Below, piece after piece: positions 1 through 5,670 of a DNA stretch of 9,617 bases. This DNA comes from an uncultured Collinsella sp. (lineage in GTDB: Bacteria > Actinomycetota > Coriobacteriia > Coriobacteriales > Coriobacteriaceae): assembly GCA_902465465.1 (NCBI GenBank), contig CABQNF010000025.1, forward strand, positions 1 to 9,617, given 5' to 3'. Made by a program: the position numbers and the translations under genes. A model generated the notes under the pieces. That model had not been told where the DNA came from. It was given only the letters and a program-made list of their open reading frames with translations, and ran no database searches. Every line of letters begins with the position of its first letter. Positions within the stretch are counted from its first letter, which is position 1.

Positions 1-508
1 GAGCATCACGTGCAGCTAAGTCGTTTTGAGCAGCGTTGCGCGCCGCCGACTCGGCAAGCTTGGCTTCGTCATCTTTGCGTCCCAGCTGCGCACGCAAATT
101 GTCGATCTCGCGCTGAAGCTCGGCATTCTCCTTCTGAGCATCGGCACGGGCCTCAACCGCCGCACGCTGACTTGCGCTCTCGCGCTCTGCGACAGCGCCC
201 TCGAGCTTGGCGCGCAACTCGGCAAGCTCGGCATCGCGCTTGGCGACCTCTTGTGCCAGCTGCTGAGCCGCAGCGTTCTTCTGCTCAACGAGCTGAGCGT
301 TGCGCTGAGACTCTGCCTTTTGCAAGGCGACCGTCGAACGCGAGCGTTCAAGCTCCAGCGCCTGCTCGCCCTCGCGCTGGACTGCCCTCACACGCTCATC
401 CAGATCACGCGAAAACTCGGCATCGCGTACTTGCTTGACGATATCCGCATAGCCGGACGCATCGACCTTAAAGACTTCGCCGCAATGCGGGCACCTGATC
501 TCATTCAT
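1..508 (-). CDS. DUF2130-type coiled-coil protein, N-terminal part
   Basis: The ORF starts at 508 and stays open to the left window edge (169 whole codons), so only the N-terminal part is seen. It opens with a Cys-x-x-Cys pair (C6, C9, in RCPHCGEVF), then VDASGYADIVKQVRDAEF, the usual opening of DUF2130 proteins. From about residue 35 onward it is almost entirely Ala, Glu, Gln, Arg and Lys in heptad-like order (for example AELAELRAKLEGAVAERE), a long coiled coil. DUF2130 proteins usually have about 400 or more residues, with the conserved domain following the coiled coil; it should lie past the edge. The family is linked to nuclease-like folds, but its role is not established. The start is fixed by GAGGAG at 514-519, five bases upstream. 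The family call rests on the N-terminal motif and architecture only. Confidence 0.8.
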   Translation of the reverse strand, partial: MNEIRCPHCGEVFKVDASGYADIVKQVRDAEFSRDLDERVRAVQREGEQALELERSRSTVALQKAESQRNAQLVEQKNAAAQQLAQEVAKRDAELAELRAKLEGAVAERESASQRAAVEARADAQKENAELQREIDNLRAQLGRKDDEAKLAESAARNAAQNDLAARDA

Positions 509-540
509 GGCAGCTCCTCGATGGACGCAAATTTCAACCG

Positions 541-568
541 ACTATACTCTACCGCGCCGCGCGGACAA
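541..568 (-). promoter_or_regulatory. candidate promoter of the DUF2130 gene
   Basis: Read on the minus strand, TTGTCC (563-568) and TATAGT (541-546, one base off the -10 consensus) are 16 bases apart. Transcription would start near 534 and give a leader of about 25 bases before the start codon at 508. The -35 box overlaps the T-tract of the upstream terminator, a compact arrangement typical of tightly packed genes. Confidence 0.45.
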
Positions 569-601
569 AAAAGGCGCCGCCGCCATAATGGCAACGGCGC
601 C
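567..601 (-). terminator. intrinsic terminator of the HIRAN-phosphoesterase operon
   Basis: In minus-strand RNA, GGCGCCGTTGCCA (601-589) pairs with TGGCGGCGGCGCC (585-573) over 13 pairs, two of them G-U. The loop is three bases and six U follow (572-567). The stem begins 48 bases after the phosphoesterase stop codon. Its upstream GGCGCC (596-601) is also one foot of the REP-like hairpin, so the two stems cannot both form completely. Confidence 0.85.
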
Positions 602-648
602 AGAACCACCACAAAGGTGCCTGTCCCCTTTGTGGTGGCTCTGGCGCC
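596..648. repeat. REP-like 22-bp perfect hairpin
   Basis: Arms 596-617 and 627-648 pair over 22 positions around a 9-base loop (TGCCTGTCC). The only non-Watson-Crick position (605/639) is a G-U wobble in minus-strand RNA. The hairpin abuts the phosphoesterase stop codon (649-651). GGCGCC occurs at both feet (596-601, 643-648) and again at 573-578. The core around GGGACAGGCACC resembles dispersed palindromes that recur in bacterial intergenic regions; I recall this and have not checked it. It could be a REP/BIME-type element, an mRNA 3'-end stabiliser, or an accessory terminator stem. Confidence 0.6.
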
Positions 649-1194
649 CTATAACCCAAAGAAGCTAAGAATCTGATCACGGCTTACGGGCTTGTAGTCG
701 TTGGCGTCGAGGCCCACATCGTAGCGATAAATGGGACGCTCGCGATCGCGGTTGCGTGCGTTGGTGCGGTCACCCCTGCTGTGGATATGCCCATGCAGCA
801 TAATGGCGCCACGTGCCTTGCCGTTCCAGCTGAGCATGGGGTAGTGGCTCATAACCAGACGATGGCCCTTGGCATAGCCGGGAGCAATCTCCAGGTAATC
901 GCGCACGTCTTCCCAAATCTGCGGTACGTCGGGATCTACCCAGTCGCCGTCATGGTTACCACGGATGAGCGTCACGTTCTGGCATTCGATACGCTCGCGC
1001 AGGCGCACCGCCTCCGCCAGGGGCAAACGATAGGTAAAGTCACCCAAAATATAGAGGCGGTCATCCGCAGCCACGCACTCATTGATGGCATCGATGACCT
1101 TGCGATTCATCTCCTCGACCGAGCCAAACGGCCGATCCATGTCGTGCAAGATATTCGTATCGCCCAGGTGCAGGTCGGCGGTAAACCACATCAT
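649..1194 (-). CDS. calcineurin-like metallophosphoesterase
   Basis: The 181-residue cytosolic protein carries the full motif set of the dinuclear-metal phosphoesterases: D7-x-H9 (ADLHLGD), GD at 51-52 (ILGDF), GNHD at 79-82, SH at 116-117 and GHIH at 135-138. No signal peptide or membrane segment is seen. It is single-domain, as in the YfcE-like phosphodiesterase group, and the substrate cannot be read from sequence. An in-frame ATG at 1209 would add five residues, but it overlaps the GAGGA (1203-1207) that sits eight bases before the ATG at 1194, so the inner start is preferred; the next ATG at 1191 is also possible. It is the last gene of the HIRAN run, 66 bases after the 59-residue gene. 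A TATACT box at 1235-1240 (minus) might give it its own promoter, though no good -35 is visible. Confidence 0.9.
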   Translation of the reverse strand: MMWFTADLHLGDTNILHDMDRPFGSVEEMNRKVIDAINECVAADDRLYILGDFTYRLPLAEAVRLRERIECQNVTLIRGNHDGDWVDPDVPQIWEDVRDYLEIAPGYAKGHRLVMSHYPMLSWNGKARGAIMLHGHIHSRGDRTNARNRDRERPIYRYDVGLDANDYKPVSRDQILSFFGL

Positions 1195-1260
1195 CGTCTC
1201 TGTCCTCATTTCGCAACGTGTTCAACTCGTGCTAAGTATACAGACGCAGCGATGTGGCGG

Positions 1261-1440
1261 TTATCCAAAGAGCCCGCCGAACAGTCCGCGGCGGCGTTTG
1301 TCTTTCTTTTTCGACGCATCACTCTGGGCGTTCTTGCCCTGCCGCTTCTTACGATCCTGCTCCAACTCATCGTCATCGAGTAGCAGATCCCACTCAAACG
1401 GATCGTCTGTCAGATCGAACAGATCATCGTTATCAAACAT
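1261..1440 (-). CDS. small charged hypothetical protein (59 aa)
   Basis: This 59-codon gene is real by its signals: GGGAGG lies five bases before the ATG at 1440, and it starts 18 bases after the stop of the HIRAN gene. The first 30 residues are strongly acidic (MFDNDDLFDLTDDPFEWDLL, then LDDDELE). Residues 30-51 are strongly basic (DRKKRQGK, then KKKDKRRR), and the end is GLFGGLFG. It has no cysteines and no membrane segment, so it looks intrinsically disordered with separate acidic and basic halves, perhaps an adaptor or nucleic-acid-associated peptide. I recognise no family. Its place between a HIRAN protein and a phosphoesterase suggests a shared task, but this is inference. Confidence 0.75.
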   Translation of the reverse strand: MFDNDDLFDLTDDPFEWDLLLDDDELEQDRKKRQGKNAQSDASKKKDKRRRGLFGGLFG

Positions 1441-1458
1441 GACCGCCTCCCTTACCGA

Positions 1459-1785
1459 TTAGCGAGCATCCACCACGTAGAGTCCAACGCGCACCTGATG
1501 CCACGGGCTGCGTTCGGGAGCAACCTGTTGCACGCGGGCCTCAAATACGTCCTCATGGCCGTAATACATCATCAAGGACAGCGGGCCGACCTCGTTTCCC
1601 GGAACATAGCCAAGCTTGGTGTTGCCGTAATAGATCGCAACCGCCTCAGGGTCATGGGGATTATCGCGCTCGGCACACAGCGTCAGCTTATCGCCCGCTT
1701 TAAGATCGCCCAGGACCAAGGCGCCATCGGCATACTGAAATCCTGCAATGTGAAATGACAGAAGAACACGTGAAGGCTCGTACAT
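1459..1785 (-). CDS. HIRAN domain protein
   Basis: The 108 residues form essentially a single HIRAN domain: HIAGFQYADG (12-21), GDLKAGDKLTL, then DNPHDPEAVAIYY (42-54), KLGYVP (57-62) and a closing strand-rich part (SPWHQVRVGLYVVDAR). HIRAN domains bind DNA, as in the N-terminus of HLTF/Rad5 helicases, where they hold 3' single-stranded ends. Stand-alone bacterial versions are common and poorly understood. The start is set by AGAGGAG six bases before the ATG at 1785. It leads a minus-strand run with the 59-residue protein and the phosphoesterase. No convincing promoter is seen; upstream is the structured 1786-2105 region. The domain call is firm, the cellular role open. Confidence 0.88.
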   Translation of the reverse strand: MYEPSRVLLSFHIAGFQYADGALVLGDLKAGDKLTLCAERDNPHDPEAVAIYYGNTKLGYVPGNEVGPLSLMMYYGHEDVFEARVQQVAPERSPWHQVRVGLYVVDAR

Positions 1786-1898
1786 AGCAGCTCCTCTAAC
1801 AGCCGGATAAACCGGTGTGTAACCTTATTGAGAAGTCTACGGTCCCGTGCGGACACAAATACATCCTGCCTGCGTCCTTCAATCGTTTGCCTCAACGC

Positions 1899-1927
1899 TT
1901 GCGCGACAGAACGCTTGCAGATAAGAT
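1899..1927 (+). promoter_or_regulatory. candidate promoter for a plus-strand antisense RNA
   Basis: TTGCGC (1899-1904) and TAAGAT (1922-1927) are separated by exactly 17 bases. Matches to the -35 and -10 consensus are modest (3/6 and 4/6). A start near 1933-1935 would place the two hairpins at 1935-1971 and 1991-2028 directly inside the transcript. Confidence 0.3.
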
Positions 1928-1932
1928 AGGAA

Positions 1933-2032
1933 CACGGATGGCACCCGTTGCCGCGGGTCTTGCCAACTCCGATACACGTTTTCATCGTGAGAAGTGGCCG
2001 TCTTCGCTTACGCGGGGGCGGCTATTTCATTC
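1933..2032 (+). ncRNA. candidate structured antisense RNA (type I antitoxin-like)
   Basis: Two hairpins follow each other on the plus strand. The first pairs CGGA-TGGCA-CCCG (1935-1947) with CGGG, TGCCA and TCCG (1954-1971), 13 pairs with small bulges. The second pairs 1991-2007 with 2012-2028, 17 continuous pairs around a TTAC loop. Five of these pairs are G-U, so they would be A-C mismatches in minus-strand RNA; the structure is therefore built for plus-strand RNA. The second hairpin covers the last codons and stop of the 27-residue peptide gene on the other strand and ends in UAUUUC, so it could be the terminator of an RNA of about 100 bases. The 3'-end overlap with a small hydrophobic peptide gene is the layout of RatA/TxpA and SR4/BsrG pairs. 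Exact ends are unknown. Confidence 0.38.
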
Positions 2033-2105
2033 GGCCGATAAACAGACCGAGTTCGATAGCCGCAATCAACAACGCCAATAACGAAATAACATCGCTTACG
2101 TTCAT
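2022..2105 (-). CDS. 27-residue hydrophobic membrane peptide, holin-like toxin candidate
   Basis: The ATG at 2105 opens a 27-codon frame ending in TAG at 2022-2024. A short polar N-terminus (MNVSD) is followed by a single hydrophobic segment, about residues 6-24 (VISLLALLIAAIELGLFIG), and a basic end (RMK). That is one transmembrane helix with a positive tail, as in the small holin-like or Fst/TxpA-type toxins. The Shine-Dalgarno AGAAGGGA (AAGGGA at 2112-2117) lies six bases upstream and is locked in a hairpin. A plus-strand RNA structure overlaps its 3' end. These features together support a type I toxin that would act on the cell's own membrane. The alternative is a harmless small membrane protein; I have not matched it to a named family member. 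Confidence 0.55.
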   Translation of the reverse strand: MNVSDVISLLALLIAAIELGLFIGRMK

Positions 2106-2111
2106 ACCAAA

Positions 2112-2126
2112 TCCCTTCTAAAGGGA
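2112..2126 (-). promoter_or_regulatory. hairpin sequestering the peptide gene's Shine-Dalgarno
   Basis: In minus-strand RNA, TCCCTT (2126-2121) pairs perfectly with AAGGGA (2117-2112) around a three-base loop. AAGGGA is the ribosome binding site of the 27-residue peptide. Such self-sequestration is a known way to keep type I toxin mRNAs poorly translated. Confidence 0.5.
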
Positions 2127-2168
2127 GTTGGCCCATCCGTGCTCCATAACAGTAGTCTAACGCAAAAT

Positions 2169-2202
2169 GCAGGTAATAGGAACACTTGTTCGTATTACCT
2201 GC
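2169..2202. promoter_or_regulatory. 34-bp palindrome: LexA-like operator or ALDH terminator
   Basis: The outer arms GCAGGTAATA and TATTACCTGC are exact inverted repeats, and the inner GAACA and TGTTC continue the symmetry. Only one outer position (2179/2192) and the central two bases break it. On the minus strand the core reads CGAAC-AAGT-GTTCC, one base off the CGAAC-N4-GTTCG SOS box of Gram-positive bacteria. It lies 9 bases after the aldehyde dehydrogenase stop and about 75 bases before the toxin-like gene. TTCCTA and TAGACT, 17 bases apart on the minus strand, form a weak promoter overlapping it. As a terminator it lacks a good U-tract (only CAUUUUG follows). Confidence 0.4.
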
Positions 2203-2210
2203 GCCCTTTT

Positions 2211-3590
2211 CTAATGCACAAACATGCGCACGAACTTGTGCTTCCAGCTTGCGTAGGGCGCATACCGAAACAGCACGTCCAGCCAAGTTGCCTTGTTCAC
2301 GATACTCTTCTTGTGGCTAAACGTATCGAAGCTCTCGCGTCCATGGTACTGCCCCATACCGCTCGCGCCCATGCCGCCAAAGCCCATATGGCTCGTAGCC
2401 AAGTGCATGATCGTGTCGTTGACACAGCCACCGCCAAAGGGCACGTAACGCACGAAGCGCTGCTGAACTGCGCGATCCTGACTAAAGATATACAGGGCCA
2501 GCGGCGTCGGACGATCCGTAATAAACGCTTCGGCCTCGTCTAGGCTCTCAAACGTCAGCACCGGCAAGATGGGACCGAAGATCTCCTCCTGCATCACGGC
2601 GTCATCGGGGGTCACGCCGTCCAAAATTGTCGGCTCGATCTTCAGCGAAGTCTCCCGCGCGGTGCCTCCAAGCACGACCTTATCGGGATCGATCAGCCCG
2701 CGCACGCGCGCAAAATGCTTGGCGTTGACGATATGCCCGTAATCCTCGTTATCGAGCGGATGCTCACCAAACATACGGCGGACCTCTTCCTTGATGAGGC
2801 CCAGCAGCTCGTCGTGCACGCGCGTATCGACCAGCAGGTAGTCGGGCGCCACGCAGGTCTGCCCCACGTTGAGCCATTTGCCAAAGGCGATACGCCGTGC
2901 CGCGACCTTCAAGTTTGCCGTCGCATCCACGATGCAGGGGCTCTTGCCGCCCAGCTCAAGCGTCACGGGCGTAAGGTTTTTACTTGCGCGCTCCATGACG
3001 AGCTTGCCGACCGGAACACTACCGGTAAAGAAGATTTTGTCCCAGCATTCATCGAGCAGCGCCTCATTCTCGGCACGCCCGCCTTCGACGACCGTCACCA
3101 GACGCGGATCAAATGCCTCTTCACAGATTTGCTTGAGCACCGCGCTCGATGCCGGAGCATATGCGCTCGGCTTGATGACCACGGTATTGCCCGCGGCAAG
3201 GGCGCCGGCGAGTGGCTCGAGCGTCAGCAAAAACGGGTAGTTCCACGGAGCCATGATGAGCGTGACGCCATAGGGCACGGCCTGCGTCTTGCACACACTC
3301 ACGGCGTTGGCGAGGTCACACGGACGCAGACGCGGGCGACTCCATCGAGCCACATGCGCAATCTGATGTCGAATCTCGGAAAGCGAGGTGCCGATCTCAC
3401 ACATATACGCCTCGTCATGTGACTTTCCCAAATCGGTCTTGAGCGCATGGGCAATATCGGCCTCGTGGGCCCGCACCGCATCGCGTAAACTCACGAGCGC
3501 ACGACGTCGGGCATCAACATCAAACGTAGCGTGCGTTTTAAAGTAAGTGCGCTGATCGCCGACGATGCGCGCAATTTCCTCGGTGTTCAT
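2211..3590 (-). CDS. NAD(P)-dependent aldehyde dehydrogenase
   Basis: The 459-residue, full-length protein is of the class 3-like (YwdH/AldH) type. It would oxidise an aldehyde to the acid with NAD(P)+ in the cytosol. Visible landmarks are APWNYP (N117), VIKPS (K140), the FTGSVPVGK cofactor loop (188-196), LELGGKSP with general base E212, NVGQTC with the catalytic cysteine C246, and EEIFGP (E336). The C-terminus (DTFSHKKSIVNK, then FVRMFVH) is typical of this group. The AGGAGG before the ATG at 3590 overlaps the TAG stop of the alcohol dehydrogenase, with nine bases between the genes, so the two are very likely cotranscribed and translationally coupled. The natural substrate is unknown. The pair could interconvert an alcohol and its acid through the aldehyde. 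Confidence 0.94.
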   Translation of the reverse strand: MNTEEIARIVGDQRTYFKTHATFDVDARRRALVSLRDAVRAHEADIAHALKTDLGKSHDEAYMCEIGTSLSEIRHQIAHVARWSRPRLRPCDLANAVSVCKTQAVPYGVTLIMAPWNYPFLLTLEPLAGALAAGNTVVIKPSAYAPASSAVLKQICEEAFDPRLVTVVEGGRAENEALLDECWDKIFFTGSVPVGKLVMERASKNLTPVTLELGGKSPCIVDATANLKVAARRIAFGKWLNVGQTCVAPDYLLVDTRVHDELLGLIKEEVRRMFGEHPLDNEDYGHIVNAKHFARVRGLIDPDKVVLGGTARETSLKIEPTILDGVTPDDAVMQEEIFGPILPVLTFESLDEAEAFITDRPTPLALYIFSQDRAVQQRFVRYVPFGGGCVNDTIMHLATSHMGFGGMGASGMGQYHGRESFDTFSHKKSIVNKATWLDVLFRYAPYASWKHKFVRMFVH

Positions 3591-3599
3591 GGCACCCTC

Positions 3600-4820
3600 C
3601 TAGTTCTCGTCCTCAAACATATCACCCGCGACGACCTCGTACATACGCTCGAGCTCCAAGCGGTCCATCAAAAGCGGAACGGGGTACAGCGGATTGGCCT
3701 CGGCATCGGCATGCGCCGCCATCTCGGGAATGTCGGAGCGGCGAATGCCCGAGACACATTTGGGGATTCCCAGGATCTCGTTCATGCGGTCGACCCAATC
3801 GATAAAGGCCTCGGCCGCAAGACTATCCTGCGCGGTAGCCGGCGCAATGCCCGCCATGCGAGCAAGATCGGCAAGCTTGGGGGCGGCGGCGTCACCATAA
3901 GCGCGAAGCATGTGCGGCAGGATGATCGCGTTGGCCAAACCGTGCGGAATTCCGTATCGGCCGCCCAGACTGTGCGCGATGGCATGCACATATCCGACAT
4001 AGGAGCGGGTAAACGCAACGCCCGCCTTATACGCCGCCGAAAGCATATTGCGACGAGCGCGCATGTCGTCACCATGCTCATAGGCCTCGAGCAAATTGTC
4101 GTGGATAAGCTGCACCGCCTGTCGCGCCATCTTGCGCGTATAGGGCGTGGTGCTTCGCCCGATAAAGGCCTCAACGGCATGCGTCAGGGCGTCCATGCCC
4201 GTCTGCCCCGTAATGGAAGCGGGCAAGCCGCACGTAAACTCGGGGTCGTGGACTGCAAAACGCGGGATGAGCACAAAGTCGTTAATGGGGTATTTGTAGT
4301 GCGTCCCGTCATCGGTAATTACCGCCGCAAGCGTGACTTCGCTTCCCGTACCGGCGGTAGTGGGAACGGCGATGAGCAGCGGCAGGCGACGATGAATCCG
4401 CAGCAGGCCGCGCATCTTGTTGATGGGCTTGTTTGGCTGCGCAATGCGTGCGCCCACGCCCTTGGCACAGTCCATGGCCGAGCCACCGCCAAAGCCGATA
4501 ATGGCCTGGCAGGCGCTCTCTCGATACAGGGACGCCGCTTCTTCCACGTTTGAAACCGTGGGGTTTGCACGCGTTTCGGCATAGACCGTAACGCCAATCC
4601 CCTGAGCCGTAAGCGCACGCTCGAGTGGTGCCGTGAGCCCCAAACGTGCAATACCAGGGTCTGTCACGATAAGGACCTTCTGGATCGAGCGCTTTTGAAG
4701 CACCGCGGGCACATCCTCGGCATGCTCCAAAATGCGCGGCTCGGTATAGGGCAGGATCGGCAATGCAATGCGAAAAACCGTCTGATATGTTCGGCACCAG
4801 GCACGACGGGCTAAATGCAT
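3600..4820 (-). CDS. iron-containing alcohol dehydrogenase
   Basis: The 406-residue group III (Fe-type) NAD(P)-dependent alcohol dehydrogenase is cytosolic. The nucleotide site shows GFGGGSAMD (109-117) and TTAGTGSE (154-161). The four metal ligands fit D210, H214 (GMDALTHAVE), H279 and H293 (HAIAHSLGGRYGIPHG), with the spacing known from FucO. The first 25 residues (RRAWCRTYQTVFRIALPILP) are a short extension seen in clostridial relatives, not a signal peptide. The start at 4820 follows AAAGGAG with an eight-base gap, but that site lies in a small hairpin. It is the first gene of a two-gene operon with the aldehyde dehydrogenase and likely serves fermentative NADH recycling. The upstream region carries two Rex-box-like palindromes. 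Substrate range cannot be told from sequence. Confidence 0.95.
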   Translation of the reverse strand: MHLARRAWCRTYQTVFRIALPILPYTEPRILEHAEDVPAVLQKRSIQKVLIVTDPGIARLGLTAPLERALTAQGIGVTVYAETRANPTVSNVEEAASLYRESACQAIIGFGGGSAMDCAKGVGARIAQPNKPINKMRGLLRIHRRLPLLIAVPTTAGTGSEVTLAAVITDDGTHYKYPINDFVLIPRFAVHDPEFTCGLPASITGQTGMDALTHAVEAFIGRSTTPYTRKMARQAVQLIHDNLLEAYEHGDDMRARRNMLSAAYKAGVAFTRSYVGYVHAIAHSLGGRYGIPHGLANAIILPHMLRAYGDAAAPKLADLARMAGIAPATAQDSLAAEAFIDWVDRMNEILGIPKCVSGIRRSDIPEMAAHADAEANPLYPVPLLMDRLELERMYEVVAGDMFEDEN

Positions 4821-4835
4821 AAAGGAAACTCCTTT
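4821..4835 (-). promoter_or_regulatory. hairpin overlapping the alcohol dehydrogenase Shine-Dalgarno
   Basis: AAAGGA-GTT-TCCTTT on the minus strand is a perfect 6-bp inverted repeat directly before the ATG. It contains the ribosome binding site AAAGGAG (4829-4835). Folding would hide the site, so translation could be reduced or made conditional. Confidence 0.35.
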
Positions 4836-4837
4836 AT

Positions 4838-4855
4838 TTGTTGATGGGTCAACAT
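4838..4855. promoter_or_regulatory. Rex-box-like operator 1
   Basis: TTGTTGA-TGGG-TCAACAT matches 11 of 14 informative positions of the clostridial Rex consensus TTGTTAA-N4-TTAACAA, and TGTTGA/TCAACA is an exact dyad. It lies just before the alcohol dehydrogenase leader, downstream of a TACAAT -10 candidate (4867-4872, minus strand; no clear -35). A repressor bound here would block transcription. Rex senses NADH/NAD+ and often controls alcohol dehydrogenase genes, so the context fits. Confidence 0.42.
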
Positions 4856-4901
4856 TTGCTCGACCGATTGTACTCAGCGGCGGTCAAAGACGGCCTGCCA
4901 A

Positions 4902-4919
4902 TCGTTAATCAATCAACAT
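4902..4919. promoter_or_regulatory. Rex-box-like operator 2
   Basis: TCGTTAA-TCAA-TCAACAT has the same 7-4-7 build as operator 1, an identical right half (TCAACAT) and 11 of 14 matches to the Rex consensus. The two sites start 64 bases apart. This one lies upstream of the alcohol dehydrogenase -10 candidate and about 45 bases before the rubrerythrin -35 box, so it could serve either gene. Confidence 0.4.
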
Positions 4920-4964
4920 CTTCATATCTCAAAATTGTTTTATTAAAAATCATTCCTAATAGGC

Positions 4965-4992
4965 TTCACATTTGGTTGCATTTATGGATAAT
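4965..4992 (+). promoter_or_regulatory. promoter of the reverse rubrerythrin gene
   Basis: TTCACA (4965-4970, 5/6) and GATAAT (4987-4992, 5/6) are separated by 16 bases within an A/T-rich stretch. Transcription would begin near 4999, giving a leader of about 78 bases. No PerR-type palindrome was recognised. Confidence 0.6.
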
Positions 4993-5011
4993 AGAACTCG
5001 TCAAGACGCAC

Positions 5012-5040
5012 GTCCGGAGAGGGCCCTTACGGGACCGGAC
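5012..5040 (+). other. structured leader of the rubrerythrin mRNA
   Basis: GTCCGG (5012-5017) pairs with CCGGAC (5035-5040), and inside it CCC-TTAC-GGG (5024-5033) forms a second short stem. Farther down, CGATC and GATCG flank the Shine-Dalgarno as a small stem with GAAAG in the loop. The leader may stabilise an abundant mRNA and present the ribosome site. No known riboswitch class was recognised. Confidence 0.45.
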
Positions 5041-5076
5041 GAGCGCACAATCGCCATCGATCGAAAGGATCGAATC

Positions 5077-5637
5077 ATGAAGTTTGTTTGCCCCGTTTGC
5101 GGTTATGTGGAAGAGTTCGACGGCGACCAGCTGCCCGAGGATTTTAAGTGCCCCCAGTGCGGCGTTCCCGGTTCTCGTTTCCTGAAGCAGGAGGAGGGCC
5201 AGCTCGAGTGGGCCGCCGAGCACGTCGTGGGCGTCGCCAAGATGGAGGGTGTCTCTGAGGACATCGTTGCCGACCTGCGCGCCAACTTTGAGGGCGAGTG
5301 CTCCGAGGTCGGTATGTACCTGGCCATGGCTCGCGTCGCTCATCGCGAGGGCTATCCCGAGATCGGCCTGTACTGGGAGAAGGCTGCCCACGAGGAGGCC
5401 GAGCATGCCGCCAAGTTCGCCGAGCTCCTGGGCGAGGTCGTGACCGACTCCACTAAGAAGAACCTCGAGATGCGCGTTGAGGCCGAGAACGGCGCCACCG
5501 CCGGCAAGACCGATCTTGCCAAGCGTGCCAAGGCCGCCGGCCTCGATGCCATCCACGACACCGTGCACGAGATGGCTCGCGACGAGGCCCGCCACGGCAA
5601 GGCTTTCGCCGGCCTGCTCAAGCGCTACTTTGGCTAA
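5077..5637 (+). CDS. reverse rubrerythrin (peroxide-reducing, rubredoxin domain first)
   Basis: The 186-residue cytosolic protein has the domain order of reverse rubrerythrins. A rubredoxin-type FeS4 site comes first (C5, C8, C25, C28 in CPVCGY and CPQCGVP), followed by a four-helix diiron domain. Likely iron ligands are E74 (FEGE), E107 and H110 (EEAEH), a Glu in RVEAEN (135 or 137), and E170 and H173 (DEARH). In clostridia such proteins act as terminal NADH peroxidases fed by rubredoxin reductase and protect anaerobes from hydrogen peroxide and oxygen; the same is inferred here. The ATG at 5077 has AAAGGA seven bases upstream; the frame is open to 4972, but no earlier start has a comparable site. 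It is a single-gene unit with its own promoter and terminator. Third codon positions are almost all C or G, suggesting high expression. Confidence 0.95.
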   Translation: MKFVCPVCGYVEEFDGDQLPEDFKCPQCGVPGSRFLKQEEGQLEWAAEHVVGVAKMEGVSEDIVADLRANFEGECSEVGMYLAMARVAHREGYPEIGLYWEKAAHEEAEHAAKFAELLGEVVTDSTKKNLEMRVEAENGATAGKTDLAKRAKAAGLDAIHDTVHEMARDEARHGKAFAGLLKRYFG

Positions 5638-5670
5638 GCCAACCGCTGAGAGATATTCTCTAGCTTTTAT

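Noticed and set aside
1206..1397. 63-codon minus-strand frame
   Set aside because: It lies in another frame of the 59-residue gene, which has the ribosome site and the correct operon spacing.
1683..1985. 100-codon minus-strand frame with a CHPC motif upstream of and overlapping the HIRAN gene
   Set aside because: It has no ribosome site, overlaps the HIRAN start in another frame, and its first half is explained by the hairpins at 1935-2028.
1815..2081. 88-codon plus-strand frame across the structured region
   Set aside because: No ribosome site and no domain pattern; it runs through the palindromic stretches and antisense to the small peptide gene.
3531..4553. 340-codon plus-strand frame opposite the alcohol dehydrogenase
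   Set aside because: Antisense shadow of a gene with complete catalytic motifs in GC-rich DNA; no family features.
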